Shown piece after piece: positions 1 through 7,560 of a stretch of 64,000 bases of DNA. The position numbers and the translations under genes are program-made. The DNA is from Lujinxingia litoralis (GTDB taxonomy: Bacteria; Myxococcota_A; Bradymonadia; Bradymonadales; Bradymonadaceae). Every line of letters begins with the position of its first letter. The stretch's first letter is position 1. Under the pieces are notes generated by a model. The model was not told where the DNA came from. It made no database searches and saw only the letters and a program-made list of their open reading frames with translations. Where the stretch lies: positions 192,228-256,227 of the forward strand of contig NZ_QHKO01000005.1 of the NCBI RefSeq assembly GCF_003260125.1, in the 5' to 3' direction.

Positions 1-471
1 GCGCAGGTAGTCGACGTAGTCATCGATCGGGGTCCGATCGTCGATGGCGTCAAGAGCTGCGAGCGCCGCGGCGTGGTCTCCCCGGGTGTAGGCCAGGTAG
101 GCGCGCTGGAAGAGGGTGCGGTGATGGCGGTCGTCCGGATGGGCGCACTCGGTGGTGAGGATCTCGTCGAGAAGCGTGGCGGCCTGCTCGGGGCGTTGCC
201 AGAGCAGGTGCTCCCGGGCCTGATTGCGCGAGGCGTCGGTGTCGGCGCAGATCTCGGCGGCGCGAGTGGCCCGGGTGGTGGAGTGGTCGAGCAACTCCTG
301 CGCTCGGTCCAACGCGCTGCGTTGCGGTGCGCCCGCGGTGCTGGCGAGCGTATCGTCACCACGTTCGTGGTCCTGAGCCGGAGCGGAGCCGGAGCCAAAG
401 ACGAGCAGCGCAAGCGCAGTCGCCGCCAGCGCTCCCGCCGCCAGACGAGAGGCAGGGGGTCGTCGAGTCAT
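1..471 (-). CDS. Exported helical-repeat-like protein, C-terminus off the left edge (partial)
   Basis: An open frame of 157 codons runs leftward from an ATG at 471 and leaves the window without a stop. The N-terminus is a clear Sec signal peptide: a basic MTRRPPASR start, an Ala/Leu-rich core and an SAPAQ cleavage region near residue 33. The mature part is Ala/Glu-rich and helical. It contains a TPR-like stretch (LFQRAYLAYTRGDHAAAL, about residues 122-139). This resembles the superhelical N-terminal region of soluble lytic transglycosylases or a generic TPR envelope protein, but the catalytic part lies outside the window, so the function is not assigned. There is no strong Shine-Dalgarno sequence. 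Confidence 0.7.
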   Translation of the reverse strand, partial: MTRRPPASRLAAGALAATALALLVFGSGSAPAQDHERGDDTLASTAGAPQRSALDRAQELLDHSTTRATRAAEICADTDASRNQAREHLLWQRPEQAATLLDEILTTECAHPDDRHHRTLFQRAYLAYTRGDHAAALAALDAIDDRTPIDDYVDYLR

Positions 472-604
472 CGGTGGTACCCTGGGTGCCAGATGGGATG
501 TTCGGGAATCGGGGGACGCCCCCGGCAGAGTCTCAACCTGAGTCAGGCTCGTATCAATTCCGTGCCTGGCGAAGCTAACCTCATCCGGGGACGCTGGCGA
601 GTTT

Positions 605-811
605 TTAGGCCTCGCCGGCGCCCATCACACGGAGGGCGTCCTTGATCGAGAGTTTGCGCTTCTTAATCACGCGCGTCTCAAACTGCTCTTCTGGCGAGAG
701 AGAGCGCAGGGCTTCGAGTTCCTGGAGGCGTTCTTCCAGGGCCTGATGCTGCGCTCGCAGCTCGTCGATCGTCATGGAGGTGGGGGGCGGTGCGGACCTG
801 CGCTGCTGCAT
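605..811 (-). CDS. DUF465/YdcH-like small coiled-coil protein
   Basis: This is a 68-residue protein. The start at 811 is chosen because GAGGAG lies a few bases upstream; a longer frame to 1000 has no such site and a low-complexity extension. The C-terminal half (DELRAQHQALEERLQELEA, then VIKKRKLSIKDALRV) matches the DUF465 pattern: a short heptad helix followed by a basic KKxKLxxKD segment. The N-terminus is Gln/Pro-rich. Members are small cytosolic proteins of unknown role. It is transcribed away from the tRNA-Gln gene. Confidence 0.75.
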   Translation of the reverse strand: MQQRRSAPPPTSMTIDELRAQHQALEERLQELEALRSLSPEEQFETRVIKKRKLSIKDALRVMGAGEA

Positions 812-1010
812 AAACTCCTCGCCATGAGGGGGGATGGTGGGCCGGGGAGGCCGATCGTGACTATGAGTGTGGGGGCGCTCGCCGGAATATTCAACCGTGG
901 TTCGCGTTCCCTTGACGTCCTCAAGGTGCAAAAGCGGTTGACACCTGGCTGACCATCGGATAGCTATCCGCGTCCCGGTTGGGAACTCCACGTGAGTCAT
1001 CCTGCGGTGA

Positions 1011-1081
1011 TCGGGGATCGTCTAATGGCAGGACAACGGGTTCTGGTCCCGTGAATCTAGGTTCGAATCCTAGTCCCCGAA
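1011..1081 (+). tRNA. tRNA-Gln (anticodon CTG)
   Basis: A full cloverleaf can be folded. The 7-bp acceptor stem is TCGGGGA (1011-1017) with TCCCCGA (1074-1080), and A1081 is the discriminator. The D arm is GTC/GAC. The anticodon stem ACGGG/CCCGT encloses the loop TTCTGGT with anticodon CTG. The T arm contains GTTCGAATC. CCA is not encoded. It reads CAG codons. Confidence 0.95.
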
Positions 1082-1182
1082 TGACGTCATTGACCAGAAA
1101 ATGATGACGCCACTTTTAACCATTTAAGACGCCGAGTTCAGCGCAGCGCGCTCGAAACGGCTTAACAGAGCAGGGAATCGAC

Positions 1183-1401
1183 ATGGCTAGCAAGCGCCCC
1201 GCAAAAATCGCGAGCAAGAAGAAGGGTAAGGCCAACGGCCGCCAGTGCCCGGTGTGTGAAACCGACATGCAAATCACGCGCGTGATGCGCTTTACCGATG
1301 GGCCCACCGGAATGCTCTGGGCCTGCACGAGCAACTCCTGCCTGGCGCTGGTGTCGAAGCACGGCCAGCACGTGGGCAGCCTGCTCGACAAGAGCGCCTG
1401 A
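1183..1401 (+). CDS. Small basic zinc-ribbon protein
   Basis: This is a 72-residue protein with a Lys-rich N-terminus (KRPAKIASKKKGK), a CPVC knuckle near residue 22 and a second pair CTSNSC near residue 48, as expected for a zinc ribbon. The basic tail suggests nucleic-acid or ribosome contact, but that is inference. It lies about 100 bases downstream of tRNA-Gln on the same strand and is followed directly by a strong hairpin terminator, so it may be co-transcribed with the tRNA. I do not recognise a named family. Confidence 0.75.
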   Translation: MASKRPAKIASKKKGKANGRQCPVCETDMQITRVMRFTDGPTGMLWACTSNSCLALVSKHGQHVGSLLDKSA

Positions 1402-1446
1402 ACGCGATCTTGAATAGATGTCCGCCGAAAAGGCGATGTCAATTCG

Positions 1447-1477
1447 AAAAAGCCCGCCACTGTGCGGGCTTTTTTTG
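1447..1477 (+). terminator. Rho-independent terminator
   Basis: The stem AGCCCGC/GCGGGCT is preceded by an A-run and followed by a run of T residues (1470-1476). It ends the zinc-ribbon transcript. Confidence 0.85.
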
Positions 1478-1660
1478 TGGGCTCGTCCGGGGGATGGAGC
1501 GGCGAGCGGACAGGCTGGTTTTGGAATGATCTTGAAGAAGCCTCGTCTTATAGGTCATGGTGGCGGGCTCCATACCTGAGGTAGGACACGCGCCCCTGGT
1601 AAGAAGACCCTAGGAAGGTAAGGCGGAGCGTGCTGGTGAACGAGTGCAGGAGAAGGCTGG

Positions 1661-3967
1661 ATGAAAAGAGCGAAAAAAGGGATTGGTGTCCTGGTGGCAG
1701 GGCTTGTCATGTCGGCCGGAGGCGTGCTGGGCATGCCCGCAGCCTGGGCCGAGGGCGGCAACGTACGTTACTCCTATGAGGAGGTGCGCCTGGCCGATCA
1801 GCGAGACTACGTCCTGGTCCCGCGTGCCGAAGGTTCGCTCTCCGGTGAGGTGACCCGCAAGACGATCGAGCAGGCCTTTGAGGCGCTGCGTCGGGCCAAG
1901 CGCCCCACCTACGGAAATTCCTACGCGGAGGTCTCCGGGCAGGTGCCGGACCGGGCCCAGGTGCAGGTCCATATCGACAGTAATAAGGCGGACTACGCCA
2001 TCGTGATCATCGCCGAGGTGGTGTACACGCTGACTGAGTTCGGGGTGCCCGCGGTGAGTTTCCCGGGCTACGCGGATCGTCCGCTGACTCGCGCGGATGT
2101 GCCTTTTGCCGCGTACACGCTCAATGTGCCGTTGTGGAAGGTCCTGCCGCCCGGGCGTCTGAGCAGCGGGCAGGTGATCATGCCCGATGGTGAACTCGTG
2201 CCGATGGAGCAGGTGCAAGAGCAATGGCGCGCCAACCGCAGTGAGCTGCTCGATGAACTCTACGCCTACCTGGGGGCCAGTCAGCCCTTTACGGTGTTTT
2301 CCACGGTGAAGATGCTGCCCTCGGTGGGCGATCTTCGTCTGGATCAGGTGTTGCCGCTGCTCGGCCATGAAAGCCGTGATGTGCGCCAGGCCACGCTCGG
2401 AATTCTCGATGGCGTCTCGGGGCAGGAGCCGGTGCTCACGGCGGTGGCCGAGGCGATGGCCGACGAGAGGAGCGCGTCGCTGGCGCGGGCGATGGCCGAG
2501 TTTTTGGGCAAGTCGAACCAGGCCCGTTTCAACGTTCAGGAGCAGTTCTTTTTGCTGCGTCGCGGTCAGGCCGAGGAGAAGCTCGCGGCGGCCGAGGCGC
2601 TCGGGGATCGGCCGGGAGATGAGCGCGTGCTTGATGCGCTGGCCCAGGCGCTGCGTTCGGAGACCGAAGCGCTGGCGATGAAAGCCGCCGATTCGCTCGA
2701 GAAACTTTCCGGGCATCCGGTCCGGGTGGCGGCGCTGACCGATGAGGCGGTAGCTGCGGCGGTGCGCCTGAAGTTGGCCGATGATCTCTCGGCGTCCGCT
2801 AAGCCTGCGGCGGTGCGCCTGGCGGGGCTTCGTTACATCGCCGAGCATCGCAGTGAAGGGCATATCAATCAGGCCCTCAACGAGGTTGCCCGTCTGGGCA
2901 CCGATCAGGGGCGTGAAGCGCTGGAGGGGTATCTGGGCGATGCGCTGGCGCGCCGCCGCAGCGCCGCCACCGAGGCGCTGGTGCTGCAGAACGATGTGGC
3001 CAGCGTGGCGGTGCTGAGCGCGCGGGCCGAAGATGCCTCCGGCGCGGAGCAGGAGCGCCTGGCACAGGCGGCCTACGCCATCATGGTCAACCAGTCGCCG
3101 GAGGTGGTGCTGGAACAGACCCAGGTGCGCGATGTCAAGGTTCAGCGCGTGGCCTACGAGGCGCTCGGCGAACGGGCGACTCGCCAGGGCGGCGCGCCCT
3201 CGTCGGAGGTGCTCGCGCGTCTGGAGGAGGGCTCGAAGCATCGGGACAACGCCATCCGAGGGGCCGCCGCCCGCGCGCTTGGCGCCGTCGGTGGTGAGCG
3301 CGCACTGCAGCGTCTCAGCGAGATGTCCGGCGATCGCTCCCCGCAGGTGCGTCGCAGCGTGGCGCTGGCGCTGGGGCAGGCCCCGGCAACCCAGCAGATC
3401 GATACGCTGATGGGTTACCTCGATGACAGCGACCCGCAGGTAGTGGCCGCCGCTGTCGATGCCTTTGGGATGCGGGAAGATCCCCGGGCGATTGAGCGTA
3501 TCCGCCCGATGGCCTCGCACGAGTCGGCGGCGGTGCGCGCCGCCGCGCTGCGCGCGCTGACGTCCTTTGCGCAGGGGAGCGACACTGAGACGGTTCGTCA
3601 GCATGTGGGCTTGCTGGGCGGCGCGGTTAACGATCCGGCTCGCGAGGTCAAGCTGACCGCACTGACTCAGCTGGGGCGCTTTGAATTGGGAATCGCAGTG
3701 ACCAACATCGCGCTGCAGGTCAGCGCGGAGGACCCGGAGCTGCGGGCCACCGCGGTGCGAGCGCTGGGTGATACCGGTCACGCCAGCGCCCAGCCCCTGG
3801 TGGAGACGGCGCTGCGCGACGGCTCCTCTCAGGTGCGTCGCGAGGCCATCCTTGCCATGGCAAAGTTGCCCGGAAATACGCCTAAAACGCGACTTCAGGC
3901 GCGGCTGGAGGCCGAGGAAGATCCCCAGCTCAAAGAACTGATCCGCACCACGCTCCAGGAGATCTGA
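1661..3967 (+). CDS. Exported HEAT-repeat protein
   Basis: This is a 768-residue protein with a Sec signal peptide (MKRAKKGIGV, hydrophobic core, PAAWAEGG cleavage region near residue 31). Residues ~35-210 form a non-repetitive domain with no family I recognise. From about residue 225 to the end it is made of HEAT/PBS-lyase-like repeats, for example LLGHESRDVRQATLGIL, SGDRSPQVRRSVALALGQ, DDSDPQVVAAAVDAFG and AREVKLTALTQLG. Such solenoids usually act as protein-binding scaffolds in the envelope. AGGAGA precedes the ATG. It leads a rightward run with the DUF192 lipoprotein (1 base apart) and two gluzincin-TPR proteins. Confidence 0.9.
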   Translation: MKRAKKGIGVLVAGLVMSAGGVLGMPAAWAEGGNVRYSYEEVRLADQRDYVLVPRAEGSLSGEVTRKTIEQAFEALRRAKRPTYGNSYAEVSGQVPDRAQVQVHIDSNKADYAIVIIAEVVYTLTEFGVPAVSFPGYADRPLTRADVPFAAYTLNVPLWKVLPPGRLSSGQVIMPDGELVPMEQVQEQWRANRSELLDELYAYLGASQPFTVFSTVKMLPSVGDLRLDQVLPLLGHESRDVRQATLGILDGVSGQEPVLTAVAEAMADERSASLARAMAEFLGKSNQARFNVQEQFFLLRRGQAEEKLAAAEALGDRPGDERVLDALAQALRSETEALAMKAADSLEKLSGHPVRVAALTDEAVAAAVRLKLADDLSASAKPAAVRLAGLRYIAEHRSEGHINQALNEVARLGTDQGREALEGYLGDALARRRSAATEALVLQNDVASVAVLSARAEDASGAEQERLAQAAYAIMVNQSPEVVLEQTQVRDVKVQRVAYEALGERATRQGGAPSSEVLARLEEGSKHRDNAIRGAAARALGAVGGERALQRLSEMSGDRSPQVRRSVALALGQAPATQQIDTLMGYLDDSDPQVVAAAVDAFGMREDPRAIERIRPMASHESAAVRAAALRALTSFAQGSDTETVRQHVGLLGGAVNDPAREVKLTALTQLGRFELGIAVTNIALQVSAEDPELRATAVRALGDTGHASAQPLVETALRDGSSQVRREAILAMAKLPGNTPKTRLQARLEAEEDPQLKELIRTTLQEI

Positions 3968-3968
3968 G

Positions 3969-4628
3969 ATGGTCTATGCGCTCCGGCCGCGCCCGGCGTT
4001 GCTCGTCTTAATGCTCCTGGCGATGGCCTCCCTGGCGTTTAGCTGCGAGCACGCTTCAGAAACCGACGATCAGCCCCCGGCGGCCGGGGCGCCACAGAAC
4101 TCCGGCGCTGCGGAGCGTTGTGTGGTCGATGGGGAGTGCGAGGGGTTCTACCGCTGCCTGGACGGCGGGTGTCAGGTGCCACCGGCGATGAACGGGGCGC
4201 GTGACGAGGACACGCCGGTGCTCAGCTTCTTCGACTCCAGGGACGAGGCTGAGTCTGGCGAAGCCCCGCGGGCGCAATTTTATACCGAGCTGGCGCTCAC
4301 CGCCGCGGAGCAATCCCGGGGGCTGATGTATCGCCCGCATATGCTCGATGACTGGGGGATGCTCTTTATCTACCCCACCGAGCGTACGCTCTCGTTCTGG
4401 ATGAAGAACACGCTGATTCCGCTCGATATGATCTTTATTAACGATTCGGGCCGGGTGGTCGGGGTGGTCGAGAACGCCGAGCCGCAGACGTTGACCCCAC
4501 GGCAAGTGGATGCCGCGGCGAGATACGTCTTTGAGATCAACGGCGGGCTCAGCGCCGAACTCGGTATCGGAGAAGGCACCTGGGTGCGCTTTGAGCAGAT
4601 GGAATCGTATCACACACCGCGTCGCTGA
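3969..4628 (+). CDS. DUF192 family probable lipoprotein
   Basis: This is a 219-residue protein. The N-terminus is a signal peptide ending in LAFSC (Cys near residue 26), an acceptable though not ideal lipobox. A low-complexity, Cys-containing linker follows. Residues ~100-215 are a DUF192 domain with the family's signature order: EQSRGLMYRP, GMLFIYP, LSFWMKNTLIPLDMIFI, and a C-terminal VFEINGG region. The molecular role of the family is not established; some members are periplasmic or linked to cell-envelope functions. The ATG is one base after the stop of the HEAT gene, with AGGAG inside that gene's end, so the two are coupled. Confidence 0.88.
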   Translation: MVYALRPRPALLVLMLLAMASLAFSCEHASETDDQPPAAGAPQNSGAAERCVVDGECEGFYRCLDGGCQVPPAMNGARDEDTPVLSFFDSRDEAESGEAPRAQFYTELALTAAEQSRGLMYRPHMLDDWGMLFIYPTERTLSFWMKNTLIPLDMIFINDSGRVVGVVENAEPQTLTPRQVDAAARYVFEINGGLSAELGIGEGTWVRFEQMESYHTPRR

Positions 4629-4635
4629 GCTGAGG

Positions 4636-6882
4636 TTGACGCGGCGCTACCTGCTGGCGGCCACCTTCTGCGTGGTGGTCGCCGCGGTGGCGTGTTTTGT
4701 GCCCCTCTTCAATCTGGTGGGCTATGAATCTGCCGCGCTCTTCGGGGTGATCGGTGGACTGCTGGCGACCGGGCTGACCGTCGCGGATGCGCTACGCCAG
4801 GATGCGTTGGCGGGCCGGGCGGTCGATTTTGGCCGCTTTGCGCTGCGCAATCTCGGGCTGCTGGTGGTGCCCCTGGGGTTACTGACCTTAAACGGGCTGC
4901 GCGTACCCAATTGCGATTGGGCTGCAGGGTATAGTTTCTGGGGATTGATTGCCGGGATGGCCGTGCTGATGGGCACGGCCAGCGCCTGGGTGGCGGTGAC
5001 CTGGCTGGGGCGCCGGCGTCTGACCTGGTGGGTGGCGTTTGGGCTCCCCCTGGCCGACGGGGCCGCGCTGGCCTACCACCTGGCCACTGAGCCGCCGATT
5101 GTGGGACATCAGTGGTTTCTCGGTTACTTCGGGGGCTCGATCTATGACGAAGCGCTGGCAGTTCCCCTGAGTTTGATTTCGTATCGGATCCTTCACGCGA
5201 TCGCTCTGGTGGCCGTCGTGGCCGCGCTGGACGCGCGCCAGCGTTGGCAACGAGGGCTGCGCGCCGGTTGGACCGTGGCGCTGGCGCTGGTGGCGATGGT
5301 CGTCTTCACGGTCGGATTCGCTTACCGTCAGGATTTCGGCATCGGTATCGATCGCACGCATATCGCCCGCGAACTCGGCGGCCTGATCGAGACGGAGCAC
5401 TTCCTGATCTTCTACCCCAAAACCCGGGTCTGGGAGCAGGCCGCCGCGCAACTCGCCGAAGATCATGAGTATCGCTACGACGAGCTGCGTCAGTTCTTTG
5501 GTACCGATCCGGTGGAGTTTACCGGGCGGAAGGTGCGCAGCTTTGTGTACGCCGACCGGGACTCCAAAGGCGCGCTTATGGGGGGCCGCAACACGATGGT
5601 TGCCAAGCTGTGGCTCCATGAGATGCATATTCTCTGGCGCGGCACCGGCGATCGGATGATCGCGCACGAGCTGGCGCATATTTTTACCGAACCCTTCGGC
5701 AGTGGGCCGCTGCGTCTGAGCATGCAACGGGGCGTCGGCGTCAATATGGGGCTGGTGGAGGGCGCCGCGTTCGCCGCGGAGTGGCCCGCGCGCGACCTCA
5801 GCGCCCATCAGGCCAGCCGCGCGATGCGAGAGCTGGCGATCGCCCCTGACCTGCGGGCGTTGCTCGGCGCCTCCGGGTTCTGGACGCAGGCCTCCGGCCG
5901 GGCATACACCCTGATGGGCTCATTTGTGCGCTACCTGATCGACACCTACGGCATCGAGGCCTTTAAAGAGGCCTACAGCCACGGCGACTTTTCGGGCGCC
6001 TACGGCAAGTCGGTGGTCGAGCTGGTGAGTGAATGGGAGCACTTTATCGACGCGATCGAGCTCGACGCTCGTCAACGGGAGGTGGCCCGCTACCTCTACG
6101 ATCGTCCGAGTATTTTTGGAAAGGTCTGCGCGCGTACGATGGCCGAATGGCGCCGGCTGGCCACGCTGGCCGCCCGGGAGGGGCTGCCGGCCGAGGCGCT
6201 GGTGCACCTGGATCGGGTGCTGGCGGCGAGCCCGGGGTTGGTTACGGCGGTGGCCGAATACGCCCGGGCGCTGGGGCAGATGGGCCGCTATGACGAGGGG
6301 CTGGCGCTGCTGGATGAGCGTCTAAACGCTCCCATAAGTCTTGTGGAGCGGGCTGAACTCGAAGCGCTCCGGGGAGACCTGCTCTGGCAGAGCGGTCAGG
6401 CCGAAGACGCCGCCCGAACCTACGTTGGGTGCCTGGATGCCGGGGTCCCCATTGATTTGGAGCGCTCTCTTCGCCTGCGGGCGCACTACGCTGAGCGCGC
6501 CCATGACCCGGCGCGGCGATACCTGGTGGGTTCCAACTCCAGTGCCATGGGCCTCTATCAGGTGGCACACTGGGCGCACGAGGAGCCCGATGACCCGGGG
6601 GCGGCCTACCTGGTGGGCCGCCGCCTCTGGCAGAGCCGGCAATGGCGCGATGCGCTTCCCTGGTTGGAGCGGGCTCGCGGGCAACTTGGCGCCGAGGTTC
6701 TGGACGCTGAAGCCGACCTGATGCTAGGTCAGGTATACTACTTTGTGGATCGCGATGAAGATGCCTTAGAAGTCTTTGAGGAACTGAGTCAGTCGTCGAT
6801 CACCCGTTATGCTCAAGAAGCCACCCGCTGGCTGGACCGGCTGCAATGGCGCCGGAATACCGGCGCAAAGACCTACCGTTAG
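4636..6882 (+). CDS. Polytopic membrane gluzincin metalloprotease with TPR C-terminus
   Basis: This is about 748 residues. A longer frame begins inside the DUF192 gene, but I favour the TTG at 4636, just after that gene's stop, because it gives a basic start (TRRYLL) leading straight into a hydrophobic segment. The start remains uncertain. The first ~220 residues hold about six membrane segments. A peptidase_MA-like domain follows, with the zinc motif HELAH near residue 344 and a downstream LVEGAAFAAEW that supplies the likely third ligand Glu. The C-terminal ~250 residues are TPR-like (ALVHLDRVLAASPGLVTAVA, GRYDEGLALLDERL). It resembles the exported protein at 7561-10308 in domain content but not in order. 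Confidence 0.85.
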   Translation: MTRRYLLAATFCVVVAAVACFVPLFNLVGYESAALFGVIGGLLATGLTVADALRQDALAGRAVDFGRFALRNLGLLVVPLGLLTLNGLRVPNCDWAAGYSFWGLIAGMAVLMGTASAWVAVTWLGRRRLTWWVAFGLPLADGAALAYHLATEPPIVGHQWFLGYFGGSIYDEALAVPLSLISYRILHAIALVAVVAALDARQRWQRGLRAGWTVALALVAMVVFTVGFAYRQDFGIGIDRTHIARELGGLIETEHFLIFYPKTRVWEQAAAQLAEDHEYRYDELRQFFGTDPVEFTGRKVRSFVYADRDSKGALMGGRNTMVAKLWLHEMHILWRGTGDRMIAHELAHIFTEPFGSGPLRLSMQRGVGVNMGLVEGAAFAAEWPARDLSAHQASRAMRELAIAPDLRALLGASGFWTQASGRAYTLMGSFVRYLIDTYGIEAFKEAYSHGDFSGAYGKSVVELVSEWEHFIDAIELDARQREVARYLYDRPSIFGKVCARTMAEWRRLATLAAREGLPAEALVHLDRVLAASPGLVTAVAEYARALGQMGRYDEGLALLDERLNAPISLVERAELEALRGDLLWQSGQAEDAARTYVGCLDAGVPIDLERSLRLRAHYAERAHDPARRYLVGSNSSAMGLYQVAHWAHEEPDDPGAAYLVGRRLWQSRQWRDALPWLERARGQLGAEVLDAEADLMLGQVYYFVDRDEDALEVFEELSQSSITRYAQEATRWLDRLQWRRNTGAKTYR

Positions 6883-6967
6883 ACCCCGCGCTGCGGGGCG
6901 CGTGTCCCCTACACCCCTGATGACCTCCCGGGAGAATCTCTCCCTTTGCCATGAGCAGGAGCCCTGC

Positions 6968-7510
6968 ATGTTGATGTCTCGAGGATTCGCCAACGCCCTG
7001 AAAATGCTGGTGACGCTGGCGGCGATCTCGCTCAGTTTCGGTTGCGCCACGCACTACATTACGCCCGACTCGCTCTACGCCGATGACGCCGACTTTAAGA
7101 TCGATCCCGAGTCGCAGATCCTCGACACCACCGAGGCTCGTCAGGCCCTGGACGTGCTCTATCGCTACCGCCAGGCGCTCGTCGACAAGGATTACGGGAC
7201 GCTCAATCAGCTCATCAGCGACGATTACTACGACAACGCCGGCACCACCGAGACCACCACCGACGACTACGGTCGGGAGGAGCTGGTCTCGATTCTGGAG
7301 CTGACCGCGCAACACGCGGATCGCATCCAGATGGCGATTGTGGTTAAGGGGCTGAACATCGAGGGTCCGCGCGCCCAGATCGATTACGAGTACGACTTCG
7401 CCTACCAGTACGCTCTGGGTGGGCAAGACGCCTGGGACGCCGGCGTCGACGTGAACCGTATGAATCTGGCGCTTGAGGGGGACCGCTGGCGTATCGTTGG
7501 TGGCCTCTAA
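6968..7510 (+). CDS. NTF2-like lipoprotein
   Basis: This is a 180-residue protein starting at 6968. That ATG has CAGGAG upstream and gives a classical lipoprotein signal with lipobox LSFGC (Cys near residue 26). The rest looks like a small alpha+beta NTF2/SnoaL-type fold: helices ARQALDVLYRYRQALVDKDYGTL, then alternating strands ending in WRIVGGL. That resemblance is tentative. It sits between the two gluzincin-TPR genes on the same strand, so a role in the same envelope system is plausible. A longer upstream frame overlaps the previous gene and lacks support. Confidence 0.75.
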   Translation: MLMSRGFANALKMLVTLAAISLSFGCATHYITPDSLYADDADFKIDPESQILDTTEARQALDVLYRYRQALVDKDYGTLNQLISDDYYDNAGTTETTTDDYGREELVSILELTAQHADRIQMAIVVKGLNIEGPRAQIDYEYDFAYQYALGGQDAWDAGVDVNRMNLALEGDRWRIVGGL

Positions 7511-7560
7511 GCTCCTCTTATGCCGGAGATGGCCTTCTCGGGGATCACGGAGGTGAGACG

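Noticed and set aside
1610..3781. Long antisense frame (723 codons) opposite the HEAT-repeat gene
   Set aside because: It is His/Arg/Leu-rich, lacks domains and mirrors the codon bias of the real gene on the other strand.
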